Shown here piece by piece: positions 16,699-26,242 of a stretch of 64,000 nucleotides of DNA (positions are counted from its first letter, which is position 1; each line of letters opens with the position of its first letter). Below the pieces are notes generated by a model, which was given only the letters and a program-made list of their open reading frames with translations, did no database searches and had not been told where the DNA came from. Source of the DNA: Candidatus Hydrogenedentota bacterium (GTDB lineage: Bacteria > Hydrogenedentota > Hydrogenedentia > Hydrogenedentales > SLHB01); NCBI GenBank assembly GCA_020849535.1, contig JADLGB010000164.1, positions 1 to 64,000 of the forward strand. Reading direction: 5' to 3'. Made by a program: the position numbers and the translations under genes.

Positions 16699-18156
16699 AT
16701 GCGCATGATTGCTGCAATGCTCATCGGTCTAATTGCCGCATCGGGATCTCCGTCCGTTCAAGCGCAGGAAGGGCCCGTCACAATCTCCGATTCGCCGCAG
16801 CTCTTTCTGGATGATTTCCCGATCCGCAAGATGGACAATCTCAAACGTGTCATTGAAAAGCCAACCAAGCATCCTGCGAACCCGCTCATCGTGCCCGAAC
16901 ATCCTTGGGAGAAACGCATCCTCGAGATTTACGGCACGGTGCTCTTTGACCCCGCTGTGTCGCGCTACCGCTGCTGGTACCTCGGCAACGAATTCAAGGA
17001 CGGCGTCCCGGACAATCCCGAACATCCGCGCATGGCTGAGTACTACACCTGCTACGCGGAATCCGAGGATGGTATCCGGTGGAACAAGCCGTTCGTGGGG
17101 CGGGAACCCTTCGGGCGGCATCCGCAGCACAACGTCATCATCTCCGGCACACACGGGTTCTGCGTGCTTCCCACTCCGGACGACCCAGACCCCGCGCGCC
17201 GTTATAAGGGAGCGGGTGGCGCTTCCTTTGGTTTCTCGCCCGACGGCCTCGTGTGGGATATCCGCAACTGGCGCGACGCCATAGGCAAGAACGACACGAG
17301 CACGTGCGTCGTGCGCTGGCGCGGCGAATACCTGGCCTATGTGCGCGCTCAGGTGCAGGACCCGCAGTGGCCCGGCATCATGCGCGGGGTCGGCCTCAGC
17401 ACCAGCCCGGACTTCGAGCACTGGACACCCAAGGAGACTGTCTTTACGACAGACACCGAGGATGGCTATCCCTGGACGCAGCCGTACGGGATCTCCGTCA
17501 CGCCTTACGGCGATGTGCTCATAGGAATCCTCTGGTTGCTTCATCTCGATCATGTCGAGGGCAACAACAGTCTTGGCAGCATGGACACCCAACTCGCCGT
17601 CAGCCGCGATGGGCGTGCATGGAGCCGCGTGGCGGAACGGCAGCCATTTCTCGTGCCTACTCCGGGCACATGGGATGCGGGGCGCGTCTTCCCGGGCACG
17701 ACGATGATTGTCAAGGATGATGAGGTCAGAATCTACTACACGGGCGTCGGCACGAGGCACGGCGAAGGCTGGGGCTCGATGGGCATCGGATTCGCCATGT
17801 TGCCTGCGGACCGTTTCGTGGGTCTGGAGCAAGCGGACGTGCAAGTGCCCGGTATGCTGGAGACAGTCCCACTGCACTTCGCTTATCCGGACCTCCTGGT
17901 GAATGCGTCGTGCGACAGAGATAGTCTTCAGATCGAAATTGCCAACCCTGACGGAACTGTCGTGAACGGGTTCGGTCGCGAGCACTGCCGGCTTCTTCGC
18001 CATGATGCTCTGCGGTACCGCATCGTGTGGGCAGAAGGAAATGCTACCCGTACCCTGGGAGATCTGGCGGCCGCTCAGCCTTATGTTCTGCGCTTCATCA
18101 TACGCGGAGGCGCTCTATATGCCTTCCAGACAACGTCACCCACTGCCGCTCGGTAG
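16699..18156 (+). CDS. Secreted five-blade-propeller glycosidase-like protein, paralogue 1
   Basis: A 485-residue protein with a signal peptide (LIGLIAASGSPSVQAQ). It resembles the GH32/43/62/68-type five-bladed propeller proteins often annotated as glycosyl hydrolases: LFLDDFPIRKMDNLKRV near the N-terminus, CYAESEDGIRWNKP, LSTSPDFEHWTPKETVF, WLLHLDHVEGNN, IYYTGVGTRHGEGWGSMGIG. The C-terminus is a small beta domain. Two more members of this family lie at 18161-20296 and 31712-33097. Activity is unproven, because the acidic catalytic triad cannot be assigned by eye. Confidence 0.65.
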   Translation: MRMIAAMLIGLIAASGSPSVQAQEGPVTISDSPQLFLDDFPIRKMDNLKRVIEKPTKHPANPLIVPEHPWEKRILEIYGTVLFDPAVSRYRCWYLGNEFKDGVPDNPEHPRMAEYYTCYAESEDGIRWNKPFVGREPFGRHPQHNVIISGTHGFCVLPTPDDPDPARRYKGAGGASFGFSPDGLVWDIRNWRDAIGKNDTSTCVVRWRGEYLAYVRAQVQDPQWPGIMRGVGLSTSPDFEHWTPKETVFTTDTEDGYPWTQPYGISVTPYGDVLIGILWLLHLDHVEGNNSLGSMDTQLAVSRDGRAWSRVAERQPFLVPTPGTWDAGRVFPGTTMIVKDDEVRIYYTGVGTRHGEGWGSMGIGFAMLPADRFVGLEQADVQVPGMLETVPLHFAYPDLLVNASCDRDSLQIEIANPDGTVVNGFGREHCRLLRHDALRYRIVWAEGNATRTLGDLAAAQPYVLRFIIRGGALYAFQTTSPTAAR

Positions 18157-18160
18157 CAGA

Positions 18161-20296
18161 TCACTCCGTCCAGAATGAATACAGCTTGGCGTTGCGCAGT
18201 GTGAACCGCAGGCGGACCGGCTCTCCCCGCACTGGATCAAGACTATCGGCGCCTTGCCACGAAACCGCGTGCTTCGTGCTGTCCGTCGTGATTGACGCGC
18301 AGGCATCACGCGAGAAAGTCCCCGCAACTTTGCTGGGGTTGTCTGCATCCACGATTTCCACGCGAATTTCACCCGCTTGTGCCTCCGCATTGAGGAAGAG
18401 CGTATCGCCTTGTACGAGGATGGGCTTGGTCAGCAGGACGCCTTCCGTCTCGCCCGCCTCCAAGGATGCGAATCCATCGAGCCGCAGCGTAGCGAGGCAC
18501 AGCGAGCCGTTCGAATCCTGCGGGGGCGTGTTATGCAGGATGCTGCGGCCCCCGTAGTAAAACCACAACTGCCCATCGCGCACGATGGGATCGCCCACCG
18601 CGTCGAGATTGCCAAAGTCGTAAGCGCCTTCCTCGGGTGAGTTGGGGATGAAGGCCTCGCGCCATGGCCGCTCCCAGTGCATGCCGTCGCGGCTGAACGC
18701 GACCTGCAGATCGCAGCGGTCCTTGCTCACGTGATATACCTTGAGCAGCCCGATGAAGTGGCTCTCATAGTGCGCGAACCACATCGCATACAACTGGTCA
18801 CCGGCCTGATCGTGCTCGTCCGCGTCCAGCATGATGCACGTGTCGCTCCAGGTCCTGTAATCACGGCTTTCCGCGTAGCCGCGCGCACGATGTCCGTCGT
18901 GCCAGATCTTGCAGGACGCGATCCACTTCTCCGCCACCGGATCCCAATGAAACGACGATGCGTCGTAGGCCTGCGTCACCGCGGGTTCTGATTCCATCGT
19001 CCACTGCAATCCATCGGGCGAGGACATGCGTGTGAACCCGTTCACGCGCGTCATGCCCTTGTACCGCTGCGTGGGGTCCGGGTCGCGCGGGTCGAAGTTC
19101 ACTTTCACACCCCGGCCCGCCCAGACGATGTTGTTCTCCTTTGAACCCTCGAACTCAACGTAGCCCGGCAACAGCCGTTCCCAATGCAGGCCATCGACTG
19201 AGTCGGCCACGCAGGTGTACGTGAGCTTGTCGCTCGATCTCCGGTAGCAGCCATACCACAGCCGCAGCGTGTTGCCGTCATCCTGGGGGAGAACGTCGAA
19301 GGGCACGTACCAGGTGCCGCCGATTTCCCACGGCAGCTCCGGTTTGAACACCGGATTCCCGGGATGTTTGGTGACGGAATGGAATACTCGTTGGAGGCTT
19401 TCCATGGATTCCACCATCGCATCATCAACGAAGAGCTGGCGCTGAGGTCCCGTGGCCATGGGATAGTCCAGCGCGGGTAGCTCTTTGGAAAGATCGCGTA
19501 TGGATTCGGGCGCGGCGATGGCTCCGTTTTCTCCCAACACACTGCCGACTCTGACGCTGTCCCAAAAACCGGACCCGCGCGACGTCTCGCTGGAGACATC
19601 TCCAAACTCCGCACGGCCTATGGCGATGTCCGGAGCAATGTCGGCGAATTGCCCTACCCACGTCTCCTTGCCAGGCGCGCCTGCCCACAGATTTACCGTC
19701 TTGCCGGCCCGATCGCGCACCAGCACGAATCGAATCCACTCACGCTGTGGGAGTCCGGTCAAGGCGCCTGCTGTACGCCCCGGCGTATCGCCGCCTGCCT
19801 GGATGTCGAGCGCGTACGTGCCGTCCGAGGCGCGGCCGTTTGCGTATAGCGTAATGCCCGTCGTGCCGCGCGCGTATCCCATGGCGGACCATACGACGAA
19901 GTCTTCCAGGTCCACCGTGCCGCCCTGGGTGACGCGGAACATGAACTCGATCGCTTCATTCGCAGCCTCGGGCGCGTCGAAGGTCCTTTGCAGTATGATG
20001 CGGCCGCGCTGGTCCGCAAGATTCGTGGATACATACGCGCATCGCTGGCCTTCATAGGCTATGCCTGCATCCCGGAGGATGCGCACGTCCTTCTGCTTGA
20101 TCGAGGTGAAGGGATCGCCCAACTGGCGCACGCCCGCGTTGAGTGGACCCACCCATCCGTCCGCATACTGCTCGAAGTCCACGTGCAGCACCGAACCGTC
20201 CGAACGCGGCGCGGGGTCGCCGGGAGCAGCGAAAACACGCCCCGCCGTGCATGCCGTGAGCACCAAAACCCCAATGAGATAACCCCGTGTACGCAT
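18161..20296 (-). CDS. Secreted LamG-like plus five-blade-propeller protein, paralogue 2
   Basis: About 711 residues from ATG at 20296 (GGAGGGG 6 bases upstream); signal peptide YLIGVLVLTACTAGRVFA. Residues about 35-260 look like a concanavalin/LamG-type jelly roll. Residues about 275-710 form the propeller shared with its neighbour: QLFVDDAMVESMESLQRV, KHPGNPVFKPELPWEIGG, CVADSVDGLHWERL, FSRDGMHWERP, LWFYYGGRSI. Compared with paralogue 1 it has the extra N-terminal domain, which probably targets it to a polymer. The two genes are convergent, with only 4 bases between their stop codons. Confidence 0.65.
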   Translation of the reverse strand: MRTRGYLIGVLVLTACTAGRVFAAPGDPAPRSDGSVLHVDFEQYADGWVGPLNAGVRQLGDPFTSIKQKDVRILRDAGIAYEGQRCAYVSTNLADQRGRIILQRTFDAPEAANEAIEFMFRVTQGGTVDLEDFVVWSAMGYARGTTGITLYANGRASDGTYALDIQAGGDTPGRTAGALTGLPQREWIRFVLVRDRAGKTVNLWAGAPGKETWVGQFADIAPDIAIGRAEFGDVSSETSRGSGFWDSVRVGSVLGENGAIAAPESIRDLSKELPALDYPMATGPQRQLFVDDAMVESMESLQRVFHSVTKHPGNPVFKPELPWEIGGTWYVPFDVLPQDDGNTLRLWYGCYRRSSDKLTYTCVADSVDGLHWERLLPGYVEFEGSKENNIVWAGRGVKVNFDPRDPDPTQRYKGMTRVNGFTRMSSPDGLQWTMESEPAVTQAYDASSFHWDPVAEKWIASCKIWHDGHRARGYAESRDYRTWSDTCIMLDADEHDQAGDQLYAMWFAHYESHFIGLLKVYHVSKDRCDLQVAFSRDGMHWERPWREAFIPNSPEEGAYDFGNLDAVGDPIVRDGQLWFYYGGRSILHNTPPQDSNGSLCLATLRLDGFASLEAGETEGVLLTKPILVQGDTLFLNAEAQAGEIRVEIVDADNPSKVAGTFSRDACASITTDSTKHAVSWQGADSLDPVRGEPVRLRFTLRNAKLYSFWTE

Positions 20297-20467
20297 CTGA
20301 CGCCCCTCCCAGGATGCCGCTCCCAAGTGCCGATTCCCTCGTCAAACAGAAACCATCATTGCGGAATCGCATCGGCAAAGCAAAGAGGAAACAGCGAAGG
20401 GAGACGTCTCGCGGAGGATCAAACGTGCGGAGCGTTCCGCTCTCTCCATTCTCCGCGTTTGTCGCCG

Positions 20468-22006
20468 TTAGTCCAGCCCCATCTTCTTGCGGAGTGAGGC
20501 GCGCTCCTCGCGGAGTTGATCGAGATTGAGTTCCGCGCCGAACGGTTTGAGAGTGCCACCCGCGTACAGCTCCAACAGCCGCGCCGCGTAGGCCTCTCCC
20601 AAATCCGCGTAATCAAGCAAGCCCGACACGACGTCCAGTTTCTCGAGCGGCGCGACGTTCAGGCGATTCGCAGGTTTCCCCGTGCTCGCGAGCAGGGGCT
20701 CGTCCTTGAGTTCGCCCGCGTATCGCTGCATGAGCCGGTCAAGCTTCGCGGCGTTCAAGATCGACGGGGCCGGTGGGGGCGTGCGATGCGCCTCGATAAA
20801 CGCATTGGACGACGACCCCCATTTGTATCGCGTGTGCGCGGAGAATGGCTTTGGCGGGCCTTCATCGAACACCGCGACATTCCACTGCTTGTCCGGGTCC
20901 CAGGGCCGGTCGATCTCCGCCGGAGAGGGCGGCTCTTTCTCTTCTTTCAGGAAGTTGGCGAGCGTGTACTCGTGCATGTTCTCAGGGAGGGGGATGAGAT
21001 GAAAGGCGAGCTGGTCTTTCGGCACGAGTTCGTCGAATCGCTTCTTCGCCTTGGGGCACAAAGTCAGCGTGTCGAAGTCGCGCACATAGGTTTCAGGGAA
21101 AAGTGCGCGGTCGATGGGCCGGTCAATTGACGCCGTCATCTGCTCATGCGGTACCAGCATGTCGCCCGTCGCGCATTGGATAAGGACCGGGGAGGTGATC
21201 CGGTCTAAACACGCGATCGGGCTGATGAGATAGTAGGCCTCCGCCGACAGATCCGCCCCGAAGACTCCCGTGCTCTGATCCGCGAGCCCGGTTATGGCGA
21301 AAAGCACCGGCAGGGGGCTCTTCTTAAAGTCCGGCGCCTCGCCGGGGGGCGGGGGAAACTTCGACGCCTGCTTATTGGCTTCGAGATAGTTGATGTTGTA
21401 CGCCCAGTTGCAGACCGGGGCGTCCGCCGTCGTGGCGGAAACCGGGAAGAACTCCGCGCTCATCGCGAGCGACATATAGCCCCCCGCGCTGCCTCCATCG
21501 AGGTGGAGCCGTGTGCCATCGACGAAGGGAAGACGCCGCACCCACTGGATCAGCGCCCGTGAAAGGTTATTGCTATCCGCCGTGCACAGTTCAAGCGGGT
21601 ATTCGCCCTTGGCGGGATCGCCGTAGTGAGGTGTCGCGACGACCCAGCCCCGCGCGGAAATCTTCTTGCCGCCGTCCACTCCCTTTTCATAGTGGACGTG
21701 ACAGAATGCCGGGATCTGCTTGCCGGACTCGATAGCCGCTTTGCGGACGAACAAGCGCCCCTGTCCCTTCTTGGGCTTGCCATAGACGTCGAGATACGGA
21801 ATCTCGGCGGTGACGTAACCGAAGTCCGGATCCTCCGCATCCACCACCCGCTCGACGACCGTTACAGCGCCGTCGAATCCGGATTCGCCTGGAATGGCCT
21901 TTTCAAGGAAACGGGCATCGCCTTTGTCTTCTGCGGCAATTGCTGCGAACGCAGATGCGATAAGTAACGCGCAACTGCCAAACACGAGCTTTCGTAACAT
22001 CCCCAT
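20468..22006 (-). CDS. Secreted alpha/beta hydrolase, acetyl-esterase-like
   Basis: A 512-residue protein with a signal peptide (CALLIASAFAAIAA) and AGGAGG 8 bases before the ATG. The nucleophile elbow is HLDGGSAGGYMSLAM near 176; TGDMLVPHEQM and ENMHEYTLANFL near 285 and 350 supply plausible Asp and His. GWVVATPHYGDPAKGEYP is like the prolyl-oligopeptidase/acetyl-xylan-esterase group, but the C-terminal 150 residues are not recognised. It may remove acyl groups from a polysaccharide, given the neighbouring glycan genes. Confidence 0.7.
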   Translation of the reverse strand: MGMLRKLVFGSCALLIASAFAAIAAEDKGDARFLEKAIPGESGFDGAVTVVERVVDAEDPDFGYVTAEIPYLDVYGKPKKGQGRLFVRKAAIESGKQIPAFCHVHYEKGVDGGKKISARGWVVATPHYGDPAKGEYPLELCTADSNNLSRALIQWVRRLPFVDGTRLHLDGGSAGGYMSLAMSAEFFPVSATTADAPVCNWAYNINYLEANKQASKFPPPPGEAPDFKKSPLPVLFAITGLADQSTGVFGADLSAEAYYLISPIACLDRITSPVLIQCATGDMLVPHEQMTASIDRPIDRALFPETYVRDFDTLTLCPKAKKRFDELVPKDQLAFHLIPLPENMHEYTLANFLKEEKEPPSPAEIDRPWDPDKQWNVAVFDEGPPKPFSAHTRYKWGSSSNAFIEAHRTPPPAPSILNAAKLDRLMQRYAGELKDEPLLASTGKPANRLNVAPLEKLDVVSGLLDYADLGEAYAARLLELYAGGTLKPFGAELNLDQLREERASLRKKMGLD

Positions 22007-22060
22007 GCAAGCTTCCTCCTGTCACTGTCGCTATGGCCCCGGAACCATCGGGATTGTAAC

Positions 22061-22136
22061 CCGATTCGCGTGCATTCGCGTTCATTGGCGGTTCCATTCT
22101 CTTCACCCGCGAATGGACGCGAATGAACGCCAATGG
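22061..22136. repeat. Imperfect inverted repeat of 10-base units
   Basis: Units of the form CATTSGCGTT recur: left arm 22073-22090 and right arm 22118-22135 are inverted copies with 16 of 18 matches. Extra partial units lie at 22061-22070 and 22108-22117. It lies upstream of the alpha/beta hydrolase start and downstream of the beta-helix gene stop. No gene is visible in 22007-22240 apart from this. Confidence 0.5.
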
Positions 22137-22240
22137 TAGAGCGCGTAAAGGCCAGTCGTTTCCTTTCCATTCTTGGCGAACCGAAATTGCGCAGAATGCC
22201 CACCGGCTTTCGGAAAATCCAGGGAAAACTCAGGGGCAGA

Positions 22241-23656
22241 CTACTGGTCTCTCAGACCCAGATTATCCCTGATGACCGAACCTTCTTCCATCTCCGAGCG
22301 AATATCCAAGGGCCAGTGCATGATATTCTCCGAGACGATCGCGCCCTGCAACTTCGGGCCGAGGCGCACCTGCGGCTTGTGGTCGCGGAACTCGCAGCCG
22401 CGCACCATGATCGACCCCCCCAAGGCTTCGATGCACGGGTCCCGCTTCGGCAGGTCTTCCTTGGGCATGTCGCGGTTCTCCGGCCATTCCGCGAAGGTGC
22501 AATCTGCGAAGCAGACCATCGCGCCCTCGATGCCTTCAACCAGGGCACAGCGGTCTGTCGGACCCCAGAAGGCACAGTTGTTGAACCGCACCGTACCGTG
22601 GTTTTTGGGACCGATCCGCACCATCATGGAGCGAGGCGGGTCGAGCAGCGCATAGCCCGCGTTGGCGATGAGGATTCCCCAGGTCGCGCAATCTTCAACG
22701 TACACGCACGCGTGGCAGAGTTCCGCGTTGAATCCCGTGAAGTTCCCATAGGTCACCCCTGCCTCGGTGCGGATGAACTTATACCCGATGTCGTAATTGA
22801 AGCAGAAGGTGTTGAGCGCGTACTGCCCGTCGCTGCGCCCGAAGATAAACCCGATGCCGTTATCCAACTGCCAGCGCGACATGTCTGTCTGGTACGTCCA
22901 CCAGGGGTTCCAGTGCACATTCTCCAAACGGCAGCAGTCATAGGACTCGTCTACGAACAGCCCGATATGCAGCGGTTGCCCATATACGTTGCGCACGTAT
23001 TGGCGTCCGCCTTTGGCGATCTTGATACCGTTGTATGGATTGAGCAACTCCACATCGAGCACGCCCGGGTTGCTGCCCGTCATGGAGATTGCATACGGAT
23101 ACGGCGTGGGTGGCGGCGTGAGGATCTGATCCGGATAGTAGATGCACACACCCTGCAACACCGAGTTTGTGTTCAAGCTGATGAAGGCGGGTCCTTCTTC
23201 GGACCCGGCTCCGCCGCGCGGCAGCAGCACCGTGCCGAACTCGGGCAGCTCATCGTTCTTGTCGCGAATGCCCGAATGCGAAGGTGCCCACGCGAACACA
23301 CCCCGCAGCGTCACATCCTTCGGCACCGTGAGCGAGCCGGTGAAACTGTAGCGTCCGGTCGGCGCGAAGACGACTCCACCCCGGGCCGCGCTGGCCGCGT
23401 TGAGCGCATCCTGAAAGGCTTTGGTGTTGTCCGTCGTGCCGTCCCCCGACGCGCCGAAGTCCAGCACGTTCCATTGAGATGTGACGGTGACCGGTGTTTG
23501 AGGACCACTGCCTGCCGCCTCCGGCGCCTGAGCCGCCATGGTGGAGAAGAGGGAGGGGGGGACTTGACTGCCCCCTGCCAGCCCGTTCGCCCAGGTGCAC
23601 GTGGCAAACGCCGCGTGGATTGCCAGAAGACAGGCTGGCCGTATGAGTTGGGTCAT
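22241..23656 (-). CDS. Secreted pectate-lyase-superfamily right-handed beta-helix protein
   Basis: About 471 residues from ATG at 23656 (GGAGA 6 bases upstream), signal peptide RPACLLAIHAAFATCTWA. The N-terminal NVLDFGASGDGTTDNTKAF is the hallmark of pectate-lyase-3/GH28-like proteins. It is followed by a short-period beta-helix (VVFAPTGRYSFTGSLTVP, GVCIYYPDQIL, VRFNNCAFWG, IMVRGCEFRDHKP). It could be a polysaccharide lyase or a structural beta-helix; the catalytic residues cannot be settled by eye. Gap of 85 bases from the pseudopilin upstream, with a terminator in between, so it has its own transcript. Confidence 0.8.
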   Translation of the reverse strand: MTQLIRPACLLAIHAAFATCTWANGLAGGSQVPPSLFSTMAAQAPEAAGSGPQTPVTVTSQWNVLDFGASGDGTTDNTKAFQDALNAASAARGGVVFAPTGRYSFTGSLTVPKDVTLRGVFAWAPSHSGIRDKNDELPEFGTVLLPRGGAGSEEGPAFISLNTNSVLQGVCIYYPDQILTPPPTPYPYAISMTGSNPGVLDVELLNPYNGIKIAKGGRQYVRNVYGQPLHIGLFVDESYDCCRLENVHWNPWWTYQTDMSRWQLDNGIGFIFGRSDGQYALNTFCFNYDIGYKFIRTEAGVTYGNFTGFNAELCHACVYVEDCATWGILIANAGYALLDPPRSMMVRIGPKNHGTVRFNNCAFWGPTDRCALVEGIEGAMVCFADCTFAEWPENRDMPKEDLPKRDPCIEALGGSIMVRGCEFRDHKPQVRLGPKLQGAIVSENIMHWPLDIRSEMEEGSVIRDNLGLRDQ

Positions 23657-23683
23657 TGGTATTCTCCGTTGCTTGAGCAAAAA

Positions 23684-23711
23684 GAGGGAGAGGGGCTTGG
23701 CCCTCTCCCTC
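23684..23711 (-). terminator. Rho-independent terminator of the pseudopilin gene
   Basis: Arms 23684-23694 and 23701-23711 (GAGGGAGAGGG and its exact complement) flank a 6-base loop. Reading on the minus strand, the stem is followed at once by a T-run (complement of GCAAAAA at 23678-23683). It lies 31 bases past the stop of the pseudopilin. Confidence 0.85.
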
Positions 23712-23741
23712 CCCGGTTGTCCCCCTCGTGTAGTTATACTA

Positions 23742-24752
23742 TTACAAGGAACCGGAAATCTGTCCCATCCACTGATCCAGCGTGTCCCCGTAGGAACCAT
23801 CCACCGAATTGGCTACCGGGAACTTGGAACCGTACTTAATGAACGTTACGTGCCCATCCATATACATCACGTTTGATCCTCCAGGCACGTGATTGAAGTT
23901 GGGCACCAGATTCGATGTGAAGAACTCATTCCGCCCAGACCATGTATCCCACATGACCGGGATCTCGCTCTGTGCCTTTGAGCTGCCGGCTGGATTGTTG
24001 ATGTCCGTTATTGCGAAACGCTCGATGCCCTCACGCAGGGCACTGTACTTCGACGGCAAGGGTTGCAGGTCGTCGTCTACCCGCGGCGATGTGTTTGGCA
24101 ACGAGTACGCGACTGCGGTCAGGTCTCCCGTAATGACTTGACCCGGCACACCGTTGGTGACCTCTGTGTAGCGGATTGTCTGGGGACATCCCAGCGGAAT
24201 CGCATTCGTCTGTGTGATCGACTCGTTTCCACCCGGTGCCAGTAATTGCGTTGCGAATATGCTTGTCATCGCATGAAGCAACTGGGATGATGTCTGCGTC
24301 ATGAAAGGCATATACGTGTATGAGGGAAGAGTGGACGTGAGCGCCCGGAGGCACAGCGAGGCGTCCGTGCTGGTCGGCGCGAGGCCGGCGGCCTTCGCGA
24401 TCCGCTCCGCGTAGTCCTCTGCATCCGACACCAACTGCAACGAGTCGGACGGACAAATCCCCACGCCCGAATCCGTCCAGTATTCGGGATACAACTGGGG
24501 GCCGTCCGGACCTAGCGATGTCGTATTAATCGAGGCCCACGAAATCTGGGGCCATGCTTCCTTGTTCTCCCCGGCATACATTTTGCATATGATGCCCCAC
24601 TGCTTCAGGTTGTTCTGACACGAGGCGCGCCGGGCCGCTTCGCGCGCCCGGGCCAAAGCCGGCAACAGAATTGCCGCCAAAATCCCGATGATGGCAATCA
24701 CGACCAATAGTTCAATCAGTGTGAAGCCCCTTCGATACGAATACGTCCGCAT
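23742..24752 (-). CDS. Type IV pseudopilin with H-X10-DG C-terminal signature
   Basis: A 336-residue protein with a textbook prepilin leader: [19 protein letters not shown], predicted cleavage after Gly9 by prepilin peptidase, N-methylation of the new Phe, and Glu at mature position 5. The helix continues as [20 protein letters not shown]. The C-terminus has [18 protein letters not shown], the processing-associated H-X-DG domain; by my count ten residues separate His and Asp-Gly. Such proteins are abundant in PVC and Hydrogenedentota genomes and may build pilus-like or secretion structures. AGGAGG lies 8 bases upstream of the ATG. Confidence 0.92.
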   Translation of the reverse strand: MRTYSYRRGFTLIELLVVIAIIGILAAILLPALARAREAARRASCQNNLKQWGIICKMYAGENKEAWPQISWASINTTSLGPDGPQLYPEYWTDSGVGICPSDSLQLVSDAEDYAERIAKAAGLAPTSTDASLCLRALTSTLPSYTYMPFMTQTSSQLLHAMTSIFATQLLAPGGNESITQTNAIPLGCPQTIRYTEVTNGVPGQVITGDLTAVAYSLPNTSPRVDDDLQPLPSKYSALREGIERFAITDINNPAGSSKAQSEIPVMWDTWSGRNEFFTSNLVPNFNHVPGGSNVMYMDGHVTFIKYGSKFPVANSVDGSYGDTLDQWMGQISGSL

Positions 24753-24802
24753 ACTCCATCCCTCCTTTACCTGTTTTCACCCGCGCACCAGCGGCTGCGC
24801 CG

Positions 24803-25933
24803 CTACGTCGACACCGAACTCGCGTCGCAGCCGGTAAGACTTGCCTCCACGATCGGACCGCCCTCTATGAATACGCACTGCACCGGAGCGTCCGGATTCG
24901 CGATACGATCTTTAAGCACCCTTGCACTTTCCGCACCCACCGTGATGGCATTCTGCGCCACGGTTATCGCGCCCGGCACCGGCGGCAGATCGCTTGCCGG
25001 GTGCATGTCATCTACCGAGGCGAACGCGATCTCATCCGGGGTCGTGTAGCCCAGGGCAAGGGTCTCCCGGTACACGTGCTGCATGACCTTGTCATGCATG
25101 CACACGAAGGCCGTGGGCTTGTCGCGCAACGCCATGACATTCCGAATGGCCACCCGGCAGTTGTCCCAGATCGCGTCGAGGTCCAGCACCAGCGCGCGGT
25201 CCACAGCCTCCGCGCCGTTTCCTGCGGTCTCGCGCATCGCACGCTCGTATCCACGGTAGCGATCCATCACGCTCGAGACGCTCGGCTTGTGTCCCGCAAA
25301 CGCGATTCGGCGGTGACCTTTTTCTATGAGGGCGTTGGTGAGGGCGAAGCCCATGGACTCGTTTGACGACACAACGTAGTCGATATCCAGGTTCTCAAAG
25401 TAGCGGTCCACCAGAACGATGGGGAACCGCCGCCGCCGAAGACTCTCTAGGAAGGCCCGCGTCGTGGGGGTGTCATGCTCCAGCCACGCCACCAACCCGA
25501 GTACGCCGCTGTCCACGATCGACCGCATGGCCTTCACTTCCGATTCGTGGTCCGAGTAGAAGTTGTAGGCGATGCTCGGCGTGGAAGCCTGGCCCATGTA
25601 CGCGATGAACCCTTCCACCACGCGCCTTGCGTAGCGGTTTTCAAATTTGGGGAACAAGATGACAACGGTGTTGGTCAGACCCGGCTGCGAAGCGGGAATG
25701 GCGCCTTGAACCGGGGCAACGTACGTCCCGCTGCCGCGGCGGCGTACCACGTACCCCTCGACCTCAAGCTCGCGTAGCGCGAGGCGCGTCCGGTGGCGGC
25801 TGACTCCCAGTTGGCGCCCGAGTTCGTGCTCGGATGGCACCCGCTCGCCTACAGCTAGTTCTCCCTGCTCGATGCGCGACCGCAGCAGCGCCTTGATGTC
25901 CTCGTACACCGTCGTCTTTTTCGTGTTGCCCAT
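24803..25933 (-). CDS. GntR/LacI chimeric (AraR-type) transcriptional regulator
   Basis: About 376 residues from ATG at 25933. Residues 1-75 are a GntR winged helix (VPSEHELGRQLGVSRHRTRLAL, then EVEGYVVRRRGSGTYV). The rest is a LacI/periplasmic-binding-like sensor (VVILFPKFENRYARRV, DSGVLGLVAWLEHD, ALIEKGHRRIAFAG, AFASVDDMHPASDLPP). This combination is known from AraR of Bacillus, which binds a sugar. It probably controls nearby glycan genes and itself; inverted repeats around its promoter support that. The candidate regulon in reach is the divergent surface-protein gene. Confidence 0.9.
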   Translation of the reverse strand: MGNTKKTTVYEDIKALLRSRIEQGELAVGERVPSEHELGRQLGVSRHRTRLALRELEVEGYVVRRRGSGTYVAPVQGAIPASQPGLTNTVVILFPKFENRYARRVVEGFIAYMGQASTPSIAYNFYSDHESEVKAMRSIVDSGVLGLVAWLEHDTPTTRAFLESLRRRRFPIVLVDRYFENLDIDYVVSSNESMGFALTNALIEKGHRRIAFAGHKPSVSSVMDRYRGYERAMRETAGNGAEAVDRALVLDLDAIWDNCRVAIRNVMALRDKPTAFVCMHDKVMQHVYRETLALGYTTPDEIAFASVDDMHPASDLPPVPGAITVAQNAITVGAESARVLKDRIANPDAPVQCVFIEGGPIVEASLTGCDASSVST

Positions 25934-25957
25934 GAGCTTGCACCCGCCCAGTAGGTC

Positions 25958-26007
25958 TCCATTTTGGATCAAGTTCTATAAATTGTCAACCATCTTATCA
26001 AAATGGA
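25958..26007 (-). promoter_or_regulatory. Promoter of the GntR/LacI regulator with flanking inverted repeats
   Basis: Minus strand: -35 TTGACA at 25989-25984, 17-base spacer, -10 CAAAAT at 25966-25961. A 9-base inverted repeat (TCCATTTTG at 25958-25966 and CAAAATGGA at 25999-26007) brackets the promoter, one arm on the -10. A second short palindrome TTGGTGACCAA lies at 26013-26023. These fit operator half-sites for the regulator. The remainder of 26024-26242 holds no other feature I can support, though it should include the divergent promoter. Confidence 0.5.
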
Positions 26008-26242
26008 CTAAGTTGGTGACCAAATCTTCGACAACCTATTCATCGGGTTACTGCACGATAGGGAGTAAACGCAATGGAATCAGCACTTTACCTATCGAAA
26101 GAGCCTTTACCTGGCAATCGCGCCCTGCGACATACTGATCGAAACCAAGAATCCAGTGCATAGTCGATCTGGGAAGACAAGCGCGGTACGGGCCGATGGC
26201 GGGCAATTTTGGTGGCTGGTAACGCTCGGGGTGGGGGATTCG

